NCBI GenBank assembly: GCA_964445815.1
Contig: CAYULW010000012.1
Location: forward strand, 1-59,493
DNA: 59,493 bases
From: CAYULW01 sp964445815
GTDB taxonomy: Bacteria > Bacteroidota > Bacteroidia > Flavobacteriales_E > Vicingaceae
Direction of reading: 5' to 3'
The notes below the pieces were generated by a model. It was not told the DNA's origin. It was given only the letters and a program-made list of their open reading frames with translations, and searched no databases. The position numbers were made by a program, and so were the translations under genes. This document shows, one piece after another, positions 44,996-54,395 of the stretch (positions are counted from its first letter, which is position 1; the number at the start of each line of letters is the position of its first letter).

Positions 44996-45784
44996 TCAAA
45001 GTTTTTTGACAAAAACTTTAATTTGCTTAAACACTGATGCCTCATCTTCAATGAAGCTCATGTGAGAAGCATCCTCCAATTCAACAAATTGGCCATTTTC
45101 ATTCAACCCAGCCTGAGTTTTTATCAAGCTTGTTGGTATAACGGCATCATATCTTCCTGCAATAATTAAGTAGGGATATGGTGCAAACTTAAGAACAATC
45201 TCTCTTTCCGGCCTCTTTTTCATTCCTTCAACAGAGGCAATAATGCCTCTTAAATCACATTTAAGTGCTTCTTTTAAATAAGACCTGATCCAACTTTTCT
45301 GATGAACTGCTTTGTAGTTAAAAAAGGTAGGAACAAGAAGTTTAAGTGCTCTTTCTTTATCGGATTTAAGCAATTTAATGAATTGATCTCTTGATGATTT
45401 TTTCTCTTTAGAATCAGCCACTGCTGAAGAATTAACCAAAACGAGCCCCTTTAGCATATCTGTGTTCATCTCAGCAAATGCTAGTGCGACATATCCTCCC
45501 ATAGAATGTCCAACTAATGTCACTTTTCTTATTTGATGCGAACTTAGAATTGATTTGACCAAATCTGAAAGCATCTCCATGCTGTGCACATACGCTAGAC
45601 TTTTTGAATTACCATGTCCGGGAAGATCAATTAAAAAAACTTTATGAGACAAAGAAAAGCGTTTTGCAATTGGTTTCCACAATCGCTTACTCCCCAGAAA
45701 ACCATGTAAAAAAACAAGTGCCGGGCCTTGACCTAGCACTTCATATTCTATTTCTTCACCAAGATAAAGATGTCTTTTAACCAT
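44996..45784 (-). CDS. Alpha/beta-fold hydrolase
   Basis: A 262-residue alpha/beta hydrolase. Oxyanion region LVFLHGFLGSKRLW, nucleophile elbow VGHSMGGYVALAF, acid residue in IIAGRYDAVIP and His in DASHMSFIED complete the triad. It is closest in pattern to small esterases and MenH-like enzymes; the substrate cannot be assigned. It follows pepP with a 1-base gap, so the two are co-transcribed. Confidence 0.88.
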   Translation of the reverse strand: MVKRHLYLGEEIEYEVLGQGPALVFLHGFLGSKRLWKPIAKRFSLSHKVFLIDLPGHGNSKSLAYVHSMEMLSDLVKSILSSHQIRKVTLVGHSMGGYVALAFAEMNTDMLKGLVLVNSSAVADSKEKKSSRDQFIKLLKSDKERALKLLVPTFFNYKAVHQKSWIRSYLKEALKCDLRGIIASVEGMKKRPEREIVLKFAPYPYLIIAGRYDAVIPTSLIKTQAGLNENGQFVELEDASHMSFIEDEASVFKQIKVFVKKL

Positions 45785-45785
45785 T

Positions 45786-47075
45786 TTAGCTATTCATCGC
45801 CTCTTCAATTTCATCCGCATCAAGAGGAATAGAAGACATCAGATCATGATAGCCATCTTTTGTAATTACGATATTATTCTCCAAACGTATTCCCATACTC
45901 TCTTCACGAATGTATATACCCGGTTCCACGGTAAATACCATGTTTTCTTCTATAGGAGCGTACCAACTTCCCACGTCATGAACATCAAGCCCAATGTAGT
46001 GGGAAGTACCGTGCATAAAGTACTTTTTATAAGCCGGCCAATCCGGGTTTTGGGTTTTGACTTCCTCACTTGTTATTAAACCCAGTTCAAGTAATTGCTC
46101 GGTCATCAACTCTCCTACTTTAAAATGATAATCCGGTAAAGTAATGCCCGGTTTTAATAAGTTCATTGCATCTCTCATGACACTTAAGACCGCATTATAG
46201 ACCTTTTTTTGACGCTCAGTAAATCGGCCATTTACAGGCACCGTTCTAGTCAGATCCGAAGCATAATTAGCGTACTCAGCGCCAATATCCATGAGCAACA
46301 TGTCTCCATCTTTACATTGCTGATTATTTTGAATATAGTGCAATACACATGCATTAAATCCCGATGCTACAATAGGCTCATAAGCAAAGCCTCTGGATCT
46401 ATTGTTAAGAAATTCATGCATGAGTTCAGCCTGTATCTCGTATTCCATCACCCCAGGCTTGATGAACTTTAAGACACGGTCAACAGATTTTGCAGTTATA
46501 TCACAGGCATTTTGCATCAAAGCAACTTCTTCAGGCTCTTTTACAGATCTAATGTATTGCATGATAGGTGCGATACGATCATAGGTATGCATAGGATAGT
46601 TCTCCTTGCACCATTTTCTGAAGCGGTCGTCTCTGGTTTCTACCTTATTAGATTGACGCAAATGCTCATTATCATTCAGATAAATTCGCTTAGCTTCATA
46701 AATGAAACTTTTTAAGGTTTTTTCAAAATCCTGAGTCCAATAAACCGCCTCTATTCCTGAAGTTTCATATGCCCTTTCTTTGGTTAACTTTTCTCCTTCC
46801 CATATGGCTATTTCTGAGTTGGTTTCCTTAAGAAATAAAACCTCTTTGAATTTTTTATTTGGCGCATCTGGAAATATTATCAAAACAGATTCTTCTTGAT
46901 CAACACCGCTCAAGTAAAACAAATCATTGTTTTGACGGAAAGGCATCGTTCCGTCGGCATTGGTAGGCATGATGTCATTCGAGTTGAAAATGGCAATTGA
47001 GTTCGGCTTCATCCGCTTAGCCAACTTTTCTCTGTTCTTAATAAATAGATTTTTATCTATTGGTAAATACTTCAT
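45786..47075 (-). CDS. pepP: Xaa-Pro aminopeptidase (M24B, aminopeptidase P)
   Basis: Removes N-terminal residues before proline. The 429-residue protein has the N-terminal creatinase-like domain (AIFNSNDIMPTNADGTMPFRQNNDLFYLSGV) and a pita-bread metallopeptidase domain with metal ligands in LLMDIGAEYANYASDLTRTVPVNG, HGTSHYIGLDVHDVG, FTVEPGIYI and GIRLENNIVI. All five two-metal ligands appear present. Length fits AMP-P. First gene of a unit with the alpha/beta hydrolase. Confidence 0.93.
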   Translation of the reverse strand: MKYLPIDKNLFIKNREKLAKRMKPNSIAIFNSNDIMPTNADGTMPFRQNNDLFYLSGVDQEESVLIIFPDAPNKKFKEVLFLKETNSEIAIWEGEKLTKERAYETSGIEAVYWTQDFEKTLKSFIYEAKRIYLNDNEHLRQSNKVETRDDRFRKWCKENYPMHTYDRIAPIMQYIRSVKEPEEVALMQNACDITAKSVDRVLKFIKPGVMEYEIQAELMHEFLNNRSRGFAYEPIVASGFNACVLHYIQNNQQCKDGDMLLMDIGAEYANYASDLTRTVPVNGRFTERQKKVYNAVLSVMRDAMNLLKPGITLPDYHFKVGELMTEQLLELGLITSEEVKTQNPDWPAYKKYFMHGTSHYIGLDVHDVGSWYAPIEENMVFTVEPGIYIREESMGIRLENNIVITKDGYHDLMSSIPLDADEIEEAMNS

Positions 47076-47101
47076 AAAAATGTATGTTCATGTGCAAGAC
47101 A

Positions 47102-47109
47102 CAAATATA
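47102..47109 (-). promoter_or_regulatory. TATATTTG promoter box for pepP
   Basis: The minus strand reads TATATTTG 26 bases before the pepP start; a TTG lies about 23 bases further upstream. Confidence 0.5.
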
Positions 47110-47252
47110 ATCGTACCATAAGGGAATTGAAACAAATTCCACTTTTATTATCTAGCGACCTACTGAACAACATAAGGGCTAAAAGTGTTACTTTCACTAA
47201 AAAATTTGCGTTATTAAGAACGCATCTAAATAATTAATAATGCCTAGTTATT

Positions 47253-47284
47253 TTTGAAATAAAGCGCGCTTGAGACTAACTTTG
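47253..47284 (+). promoter_or_regulatory. Promoter of sdhCAB
   Basis: TTTG (47253-47256), 20 bases, TAACTTTG (47277-47284). A textbook Bacteroidota promoter, 40 bases before the sdhC start codon. Confidence 0.68.
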
Positions 47285-47324
47285 CATACTTGAAATAGTT
47301 TGATATTGTTTAACTTATTTTGGC

Positions 47325-48005
47325 ATGGAAAATTCTAAAACCTCCATTTACAGAAAGATTCTAATGGCCTTGTCTGGCCTATTTCTTCTTATCTTTCTAC
47401 TCCAACATCTTATCATTAATTCGCTTTCGGTGATTAGTCCCACAGCTTTTAATGAGGCATCCCATTTTATGGGAACTAACCCGCTAATTCAGTTTTTAAT
47501 GCAGCCTATTTTAATTTTTGGTGTTGTGCTACACTTGATTATGGGTGTGGTTATTGAGTTAAAAAACAGAGAAGCAAGACCAATTAAATATGCGTATAGC
47601 AAACCAGGAGCAAATTCTTCTTGGATGAGTCGTAACATGATTATTACCGGAGTAATGATTATTCTTTTTCTTGGTCTTCATTTCTATGATTTTTGGCTAC
47701 CTGAAATTAAAACCAAGTTTATCGATGGAGATTTTAGCGGAAAAATGGGTAATGAAGAATCTTATCGTTATTTCACAGAGCTACAACATAAATTTGTTAG
47801 CCCGGTTAGGATAGGCATTTATTGCTTAGCCTTCGTGTTTTTGTCTTTGCATCTTTTGCATGGCTTCCAATCGGCATTTCAAACCGTTGGGTTCAACAAT
47901 AAATATACTCCTGGATTGCAATTTTTTGGGAAACTCTATTCCATTATCATTCCATTAGGGTTTATTTTCATTGCTCTTTTTCACTTCATTAACTCAAGTC
48001 ATTAA
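47325..48005 (+). CDS. sdhC: Succinate dehydrogenase cytochrome b subunit
   Basis: The membrane anchor of complex II. The 226-residue protein has five membrane helices and conserved histidines (LLQHLIIN near 28, GVVLHLIMGVV, LGLHFYDFW, LSLHLLHGFQSAFQT), which fit a single-subunit di-haem b anchor of type B succinate:quinone oxidoreductases as in Bacteroidota and Epsilonproteobacteria. First gene of sdhCAB, with a 12-base gap to sdhA. It passes electrons to menaquinone (inferred). Confidence 0.93.
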   Translation: MENSKTSIYRKILMALSGLFLLIFLLQHLIINSLSVISPTAFNEASHFMGTNPLIQFLMQPILIFGVVLHLIMGVVIELKNREARPIKYAYSKPGANSSWMSRNMIITGVMIILFLGLHFYDFWLPEIKTKFIDGDFSGKMGNEESYRYFTELQHKFVSPVRIGIYCLAFVFLSLHLLHGFQSAFQTVGFNNKYTPGLQFFGKLYSIIIPLGFIFIALFHFINSSH

Positions 48006-48017
48006 TCTGTTTCTTTT

Positions 48018-50027
48018 ATGTCAAAGTTAGATTCTAAAATACCTGAGGGTCCATTAAAAGATAAATGGACAAATCATAAAAATAACATTCGTTTAGTCAA
48101 TCCTGCCAACAAGAGAAACATTGACATCATTGTAGTCGGAACGGGACTTGCCGGCGGCTCTGCTGCGGCTTCATTGGCTGAGTTAGGATACAATGTAAAA
48201 GCGTTCTGCTATCAGGACTCGCCGCGACGAGCGCACTCAATAGCAGCCCAAGGCGGAATTAATGCTGCTAAGAATTATCAAGGTGACGGAGATTCCATTT
48301 ACCGTTTATTTTACGACACAATTAAAGGGGGCGATTACCGCTCTAGAGAGGCAAACACCTATCGTTTGGCAGAAGTATCTGCAAATATTATCGATCAGTG
48401 TGTCGCTCAGGGAGTTCCCTTTGCACGTGACTACGGAGGCCTTTTAGATAATCGGTCTTTTGGCGGCGTGCTAGTGTCCAGAACCTTTTATGCTAAAGGG
48501 CAAACAGGACAGCAATTATTATTAGGTGCTTACTCAGCGATGAACCGACAAATTGCAAAAGGCAAAATTGAAATGTTTAACCGTCACGAGATGTTAGATG
48601 TTGTTATTGTTGACGGTAAAGCCAGAGGAATCATCGCAAGAAATTTGGTAACCGGAGAGATTGAACGCCATTCTGCTCATGCGGTTGTCATTGGATCAGG
48701 AGGATATGGAAATGTCTTTTTCTTATCGACCAACGCGATGGGTTCAAATGTAACTGCCGCATGGAAAATTCATAGAAAAGGAGCTTATTTTGCTAATCCA
48801 TGTTACACGCAAATACATCCCACATGTATTCCAGTACATGGTACTCAACAATCCAAGTTAACTTTAATGTCTGAATCTTTAAGAAATGATGGCCGCATAT
48901 GGGTGCCAAAAAAGTTAGAAGATGCCAAGGCTATTCGTGAGGGGCGCTTAAAAGCCACAGATATCAAAGAAGAAGACAGGGATTATTATTTAGAAAGAAG
49001 ATATCCTTCTTTTGGGAACTTGGTGCCAAGAGACGTTGCTTCTCGAGCAGCAAAAGAAAGATGTGATGCGGGATATGGAATCGTTAATAATGATACAAAC
49101 GAAGGCGTCTTTTTAGACTTTGCTTCTGCTATAGAACGGTATGGAAAAGAACAAGCCCACATAAAGGGAATTAAAAACCCAAGTCAAGAAGACATTACCG
49201 CAATGGGTGAAAAAGTGATCGAATCCAAATACGGCAATTTGTTCGACATGTACTTTCAGATCACTGCTGAAAACCCTTATAAAAGGCCAATGAAAATCTA
49301 CCCTGCAGTCCATTATACCATGGGTGGGATTTGGGTAGATTACAACCTAATGACTACTGTCCCAGGTTTGTTTTCAATAGGCGAAGCCAATTTCTCAGAT
49401 CATGGAGCCAATAGACTAGGTGCATCTGCTCTAATGCAAGGTTTGGCCGATGGATACTTTGTTTTGCCTTATACCATAGGAGATTATTTGGCTGATGACA
49501 TTAGAACGGGAAAAATTCCGACAGACAGCCCGGCTTTTGATGATGCAGAAAAGGCTGTTAAAGATCAAATCAATCGATTCATCAATAATGATGGCAAACA
49601 CTCTGTGGACTACTTCCATAAGAAATTGGGTCTAATCATGTGGAACAAAGTGGGCATGGCGAGAAACGCAGAAGGACTAAAAGAAGCCATAACAGAAATT
49701 GCAGAGCTTAGAGAGCAATTCTGGAAAGAGGTACGCGTTCCCGGAGATGCTGATGAATTAAACCCTGAATTAGAAAAGGCCGGAAGAGTTGCTGACTTTC
49801 TTGAATTGGGAGAATTGTTTGCGAGAGACGCATTAGAAAGAAACGAATCTTGTGGTGGACATTTTAGAGAAGAATACAGAACAGAAGAAGGAGAAGCCAA
49901 AAGAGATGATGAGAATTACACTTATGTCGCTGCGTGGGAATATACAGGAAAACCTTCAGAAGCAATTCTGCATAAGGAAGATCTTAAATTTGAAAATGTA
50001 GAACTAAAAACACGTTCTTACAAATAA
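48018..50027 (+). CDS. sdhA: Succinate dehydrogenase flavoprotein subunit
   Basis: The 669-residue FAD subunit that oxidises succinate to fumarate. The dinucleotide fold IIVVGTGLAGGSAAASLAELG is at the N-terminus, the FAD-attachment His lies in RRAHSIAAQGGINAAKN, the substrate loop includes HPTCIPVHGTQQSKLTLMSE, and the catalytic region has HYTMGGIWVDYNLMTTVPGLFSIGE. The length and long C-terminal helical part fit the type B enzyme. Second gene of sdhCAB. Confidence 0.96.
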   Translation: MSKLDSKIPEGPLKDKWTNHKNNIRLVNPANKRNIDIIVVGTGLAGGSAAASLAELGYNVKAFCYQDSPRRAHSIAAQGGINAAKNYQGDGDSIYRLFYDTIKGGDYRSREANTYRLAEVSANIIDQCVAQGVPFARDYGGLLDNRSFGGVLVSRTFYAKGQTGQQLLLGAYSAMNRQIAKGKIEMFNRHEMLDVVIVDGKARGIIARNLVTGEIERHSAHAVVIGSGGYGNVFFLSTNAMGSNVTAAWKIHRKGAYFANPCYTQIHPTCIPVHGTQQSKLTLMSESLRNDGRIWVPKKLEDAKAIREGRLKATDIKEEDRDYYLERRYPSFGNLVPRDVASRAAKERCDAGYGIVNNDTNEGVFLDFASAIERYGKEQAHIKGIKNPSQEDITAMGEKVIESKYGNLFDMYFQITAENPYKRPMKIYPAVHYTMGGIWVDYNLMTTVPGLFSIGEANFSDHGANRLGASALMQGLADGYFVLPYTIGDYLADDIRTGKIPTDSPAFDDAEKAVKDQINRFINNDGKHSVDYFHKKLGLIMWNKVGMARNAEGLKEAITEIAELREQFWKEVRVPGDADELNPELEKAGRVADFLELGELFARDALERNESCGGHFREEYRTEEGEAKRDDENYTYVAAWEYTGKPSEAILHKEDLKFENVELKTRSYK

Positions 50028-50035
50028 TACACATT

Positions 50036-50800
50036 ATGTCTACAGAAAAAGGATTAAATCTTACACTCAAAGTTTGGAGGCAAAAAAATGCCAATTCGAA
50101 AGGCAATTTGGATACTTACGAGATGAATAATGTATCGCCCGACAGTTCATTTCTAGAGATGCTTGATATTTTGAACGATGAACTGATCAATAAAGGAGAG
50201 GTGCCGGTCGCTTTTGATCATGATTGTAGAGAAGGAATTTGTGGAACTTGCTCTCTATACATTAATGGCGAACCTCATGGTCCGGGCAGAAGAGTAACGA
50301 CCTGTCAATTGCACATGAGAGAATTTAAAGATAGAGAGACCATCTATATAGAGCCTTTCAGAGCTAAAGCTTTTCCAATTATCAAAGATTTGGTTGTAGA
50401 TCGTAGTGCTTTTGATCGCATACAACAGGCAGGAGGATATGTTTCTGTCAATACTTCAGGGAATACACAGGATGCCAATGCCATTCCCATTGAAAAAGAA
50501 AATGCTGACAAAGCCTTTGATGCTGCTACATGTATAGGCTGTGGTGCTTGTGTTGCAGCGTGCAAGAATGCCTCTGCATCACTTTTTGTTGCTGCTAAGG
50601 TTTCTCAGTATGCCTTGCTGCCTCAAGGACAAGTTGAAGCTAAAGATCGTGTTTTAAATATGGTCAAACAGGCAGAGTTAGAAGGCTTTGGGCCATGCTC
50701 CAATACAGGAGCTTGTGAAGTGGAATGTCCCAAAGGTATTTCTTTAGAGAACATTGCCAGAATGAACAGAGAGTACATGTCTGCCAGTTTAACAAAATAA
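50036..50800 (+). CDS. sdhB: Succinate dehydrogenase iron-sulfur subunit
   Basis: The 254-residue electron-transfer subunit. The [2Fe-2S] ligands are in DHDCREGICGTCSLYING and the later TTCQLHM. The [4Fe-4S] and [3Fe-4S] centres are in CIGCGACVAACKNAS and CSNTGACEVECPKGI. The N-terminal extension and cluster spacing match the type B enzyme. It ends sdhCAB; no clear hairpin follows, and the next gene begins 22 bases downstream, so read-through is possible. Confidence 0.95.
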   Translation: MSTEKGLNLTLKVWRQKNANSKGNLDTYEMNNVSPDSSFLEMLDILNDELINKGEVPVAFDHDCREGICGTCSLYINGEPHGPGRRVTTCQLHMREFKDRETIYIEPFRAKAFPIIKDLVVDRSAFDRIQQAGGYVSVNTSGNTQDANAIPIEKENADKAFDAATCIGCGACVAACKNASASLFVAAKVSQYALLPQGQVEAKDRVLNMVKQAELEGFGPCSNTGACEVECPKGISLENIARMNREYMSASLTK

Positions 50801-50822
50801 TGGTTCTCCCATATAGGGTTCA

Positions 50823-51980
50823 ATGCAAAATTTTAAAGGCTCTATTTATTCAAAGCTACCTAGGGTAGGCACTACGATTTTTACTCAAATGTCTGCATTG
50901 GCGAATGCAGAAAATGCCATTAACTTATCACAAGGATTCCCTGACTTTGATTGTTCTGATCACTTAAAACACCTTGTAAGTGAAGCCATAAAAAAAGGCC
51001 ACAATCAATATGCTCCAATGCAAGGTTTAATGGCTTTGAGGGAGCAGATTGCCATTAAAACAGAGCAATTGTACTCGGGCAAATATGATCCCGAGAAGGA
51101 AATAACGATTACGGCTGGAGCGACTCAAGCTATCTTTACTGCAATTGCTGCAAGTATCTTTGAGGGTGATGAAGTCATTATTTTTACTCCGGCTTATGAT
51201 TGTTACGAACCAACAATAGAGCTGGTAGGAGGCAAATGCATCTATATTGAATTAGAGTTTCCGGAGTACCGCATCAATTGGGAAGTGGTTAAAAAAGTGA
51301 TTTCTCAGCGGACCAAGATGATCATCATCAACACGCCGCATAATCCCACCGGAAGTATTTTAACGAGTCAGGATCTGGCTACTTTAGAAAAGCTAACAGA
51401 AGGAACAGACATCTTGATCTTAAGTGATGAGGTTTACGAGCACATTATCTTTGATGGATATGAGCACCAGAGTGTAGCCCGTTTTCCAAAATTAGCTAGT
51501 CGAAGTTTTATTATCTCTTCGTTTGGCAAGACTTACCATACAACCGGATGGAAAATTGGCTATTGTTTGGCCCCTGAAAAATTAATGACCGAATTCAGGA
51601 AAACACACCAATACAATGTTTTTTCGGTCAGCACACCAATGCAGGTGGCTTATGCCGAGTTTTTAAAAAGAGAAGAAGAATACCTTCAACTCAAGGCCTC
51701 TTATCAAGAAAAAAGAGATTTATTTCTAAATGCAATTTCAGGAAGTCGTTTTATTCCCAAACATAGTGCAGGAACGTACTTTCAGCTCCTCGATTACAGC
51801 CAGATTTCAGACGAAAAAGATACAGAATATGCGATCCGTTTGACTAAAGAGTTTAAAATTGCAAGTATCCCGGTTTCTGTTTTTTATAACCGTAATATCG
51901 ATCACCATGTCTTGCGCTTTTGCTTTGCTAAAAATGATGAGACACTTGAAAAGGCAGCTGAAGTATTGAATAAAATTTAG
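50823..51980 (+). CDS. Methionine/glutamine-type aminotransferase (class I, YbdL/KAT-like)
   Basis: A 385-residue PLP aminotransferase. The class I/II features are INLSQGFPDF at the N-terminus, ITAGATQAIFTAI, NTPHNPTGSIL, LSDEVYEHIIFDG and the PLP lysine in SSFGKTYHTTGWKIGY. These match the YbdL/kynurenine-aminotransferase branch, which uses methionine, glutamine or aromatic amino acids. With a nitrilase of the omega-amidase type about 1 kb away, a methionine-salvage or glutamine-transaminase role is plausible. Convergent with the arsM-like gene. Confidence 0.88.
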   Translation: MQNFKGSIYSKLPRVGTTIFTQMSALANAENAINLSQGFPDFDCSDHLKHLVSEAIKKGHNQYAPMQGLMALREQIAIKTEQLYSGKYDPEKEITITAGATQAIFTAIAASIFEGDEVIIFTPAYDCYEPTIELVGGKCIYIELEFPEYRINWEVVKKVISQRTKMIIINTPHNPTGSILTSQDLATLEKLTEGTDILILSDEVYEHIIFDGYEHQSVARFPKLASRSFIISSFGKTYHTTGWKIGYCLAPEKLMTEFRKTHQYNVFSVSTPMQVAYAEFLKREEEYLQLKASYQEKRDLFLNAISGSRFIPKHSAGTYFQLLDYSQISDEKDTEYAIRLTKEFKIASIPVSVFYNRNIDHHVLRFCFAKNDETLEKAAEVLNKI

Positions 51981-51986
51981 CTGTAT

Positions 51987-52958
51987 CTAGCAGCATCCAC
52001 CTCCATCATAAAAATAGCTAGAAGGTGAAATAAAAATATCAGACTTTTTTAAATTTTGAAGGGCTTGAGCAGTTTTGTCACAAATAGCTAATGGTTGATT
52101 CTGCAATAGCACATGCCCTTTTCCATCATCAAAATAATCCTCTTCTCCGAAATAAATGGCTGTTCTACCGGTAAACACACAGGGTCCATCTTCGGGCATA
52201 GGGTCTTTAATGGCTGCTACCTCAACACTTTCAATATAAATGAGCTCTTTAACATCATAATGCTGAGGACTCAATACACGATAGGGGTGTTTCGCTCGAA
52301 TTTCAATAGTTCCAAAGCCAGCATCGGTCAACATTTTTATATACGTTGATAGCGGTAATGAGCCACTTAAACAAAGCGCCCTTAAGCGATCATCTTTCTT
52401 AAGATGCACAGGCATGACTTGCTCGCATACGGGATCAGATAATACAAGCCTACCATGTGGTTTTAACACCCGATACATTTCAGCAATGGCTAATTGTAAA
52501 TCGTCATGGGTAAAAATGTTAAACAAACAATTTTGAGCCGCTACATCTATTGTTTCATCTTCTACCGGAAGAGACAATGCACTCCCCTTTTTTAAGTCCA
52601 CAAAATTTGAGTTAAACCATGCATTTTCCTGTTCAGCTTCAAGTAGGTTCTCTCTGCATTTATCTAACATTTCATCCACCACGTCAATACCAACCACTCC
52701 GGCTTCTTGACGGCTGAAATAAGCAAATTGCAATACTTCCATCCCACCACCTACACCAACGTATAGAATTCTGGGATCGTTAGTTAAATCTCTAAAGTGC
52801 ACAGTAGAACCACACCCATAATTCATGCGTTGCATTATTTTAGGAACACTTAAACCCGGCAGTTCCCAAACGGGACTGGTTGTACAACATAAGCCTTCGT
52901 TTGGCTTCTCAGCAGCATCTCTGTATACGTCTTCAGTTACTTCGTGATAATTACTCAT
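51987..52958 (-). CDS. arsM: ArsM-like arsenite S-adenosylmethionine methyltransferase
   Basis: A 323-residue SAM-dependent methyltransferase of the arsenosugar-type ArsM group. Conserved cysteines occur in GLCCTTSPVW (about residues 24-25), MNYGCGS (about 49) and AAQNCLFNIF. The SAM-binding motif is ILYVGVGGGMEVLQFAYF, followed by GIDVVDEM. The C-terminus ends in DGGGCC, which is characteristic of this branch and may bind As(III). Methylation of arsenite is inferred. The radical-SAM partner ArsS, often adjacent in arsenosugar loci, is not in the window. Confidence 0.85.
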   Translation of the reverse strand: MSNYHEVTEDVYRDAAEKPNEGLCCTTSPVWELPGLSVPKIMQRMNYGCGSTVHFRDLTNDPRILYVGVGGGMEVLQFAYFSRQEAGVVGIDVVDEMLDKCRENLLEAEQENAWFNSNFVDLKKGSALSLPVEDETIDVAAQNCLFNIFTHDDLQLAIAEMYRVLKPHGRLVLSDPVCEQVMPVHLKKDDRLRALCLSGSLPLSTYIKMLTDAGFGTIEIRAKHPYRVLSPQHYDVKELIYIESVEVAAIKDPMPEDGPCVFTGRTAIYFGEEDYFDDGKGHVLLQNQPLAICDKTAQALQNLKKSDIFISPSSYFYDGGGCC

Positions 52959-53037
52959 GAATTAATTTTGTGCAAATAAAATCAACTTAAATTATACTGA
53001 GTGTTCTCTACCCAACACAAATTCATAATTTTAAATT

Positions 53038-53820
53038 ATGATTACCTCACTTCAAGTCACATTGGTTCAAGCTCAGCTTTTATGGGAAGATAAGAAAGGT
53101 AACCTCGATGTCTTAAGTCGACTTATACAGCCAATTACTTCTACCGATTTGATTGTTCTTCCGGAGATGTTTACCACAGCTTTTACCATGAATTCTGTTG
53201 AAATGGCGGAAAAAATGGATGGCCCAAGTGTCCTGTGGATGAAACAAAAAGCGATTGAAAAAAAGGCAGCCATTTGTGGCAGTTTAATCATAGAAGAAAA
53301 CAGCCATTACTATAATCGATTCATTTGGGCAATGCCAAATGGAGACATCCATCATTACGACAAGCGCCATCTATTCCGAATGGCTGATGAACATCAGTTT
53401 TTCAGTGCGGGAAATGAACGAATGTTTATTGATTATAAAAGATGGAAAGTCTGTCCCATGATTTGTTACGATTTACGTTTTCCGGTTTGGAGCAGAAATG
53501 ATAAAAAAGCCCCATATGATCTTTTGATTTATGTCGCGAACTGGCCTAGTCCAAGAGCTTCTGCTTGGAGCAAATTATTGATGGCCAGGGCAATTGAAAA
53601 TCAAGCTTATGTGATTGGAGTAAACCGAGTAGGTGAAGACGAGAAGGGCTTAACTTATAGTGGTGGCTCTGCGGTCATCGACCCTAAAGGGGAAGCATTA
53701 TTTGAAGCACCTGATAATGCAGAATGTGTAAAACAGATTGAACTTGACTTGGGTGTACTTAATGCATTTCGACAGAAATTTCCGGTAGGACTAGATGCAG
53801 ATCACTTTGATATAAAATAA
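53038..53820 (+). CDS. Nitrilase-superfamily omega-amidase (YafV-like)
   Basis: A 260-residue carbon-nitrogen hydrolase with the Glu-Lys-Cys triad E43 (LPEMFTTAFT), K109 (HHYDKRHLF) and C143 (MICYDLRFP). The pattern MFTTAFTMN and the missing other nitrilase signatures fit the YafV omega-amidase group, which hydrolyses alpha-ketoglutaramate. That product arises from glutamine-dependent transamination, so the nearby aminotransferase is a natural partner. A TAATTTTG box lies at about 52964-52971 on the plus strand. Confidence 0.88.
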   Translation: MITSLQVTLVQAQLLWEDKKGNLDVLSRLIQPITSTDLIVLPEMFTTAFTMNSVEMAEKMDGPSVLWMKQKAIEKKAAICGSLIIEENSHYYNRFIWAMPNGDIHHYDKRHLFRMADEHQFFSAGNERMFIDYKRWKVCPMICYDLRFPVWSRNDKKAPYDLLIYVANWPSPRASAWSKLLMARAIENQAYVIGVNRVGEDEKGLTYSGGSAVIDPKGEALFEAPDNAECVKQIELDLGVLNAFRQKFPVGLDADHFDIK

Positions 53821-54384
53821 CTACTTCCCATTAAACTCGCTCATCGTGCGATTTAAACCAATAGTCGTAAAAGCTTTGATCAGTTCCACGCATTTTTCAA
53901 TACGCTCTGTTAATTTTTGCTGCTCTTCATCATTCCACTCCCCTAAAACATAATCGACCTGATGGCCTTTGGGAAAGGCATTGCCAACACCAAAGCGCAA
54001 GCGTGGGTAATCTTGACGGCCTAAAACCTGATTGATATTTTTGAGACCATTGTGTCCTCCATCACTTCCTTTTCCTTTTAAACGTATGGTGCCAAAAGGT
54101 AAAGCAAGGTCATCCGTAATGATGAGTAATTTTTCAAGATCAATTTTTTCAGCCTGCATCCAATAATTAACGGCTTTCCCACTCAGGTTCATAAAGGTAC
54201 TTGGCTTAATCAGCACCAGTGTTCTGCCCTTAAATTTTACCGTACACTGATCTGCTAAGCGCTTGGGCTCAAAAACAACATTGGATGCTTTTGCAAAAGC
54301 ATCCAATGTCTGAAATCCTATGTTGTGCCTGGTGTTTGCATACTCAGAACCCATGTTTCCAAGTCCAACTATCAGGTACTTCAT
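53821..54384 (-). CDS. pth: Peptidyl-tRNA hydrolase
   Basis: Releases tRNA from stalled peptidyl-tRNA. The 187-residue protein has N10, H20 and D92 at the catalytic positions (GLGNMGSEYANTRHNIGF and ITDDLALPFG), plus PSTFMNLSG and GHNGLKNI. Third gene of prs-rplY-pth; a 12-base gap separates it from rplY. Convergent with the nitrilase gene. Confidence 0.96.
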   Translation of the reverse strand: MKYLIVGLGNMGSEYANTRHNIGFQTLDAFAKASNVVFEPKRLADQCTVKFKGRTLVLIKPSTFMNLSGKAVNYWMQAEKIDLEKLLIITDDLALPFGTIRLKGKGSDGGHNGLKNINQVLGRQDYPRLRFGVGNAFPKGHQVDYVLGEWNDEEQQKLTERIEKCVELIKAFTTIGLNRTMSEFNGK

Positions 54385-54395
54385 TGTCGTATGTA

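Noticed and set aside
47210..47233. Small inverted repeat GCGTT-N6-AACGC upstream of sdhC
   Set aside because: Short stem with no T-run and no known partner; may be chance.
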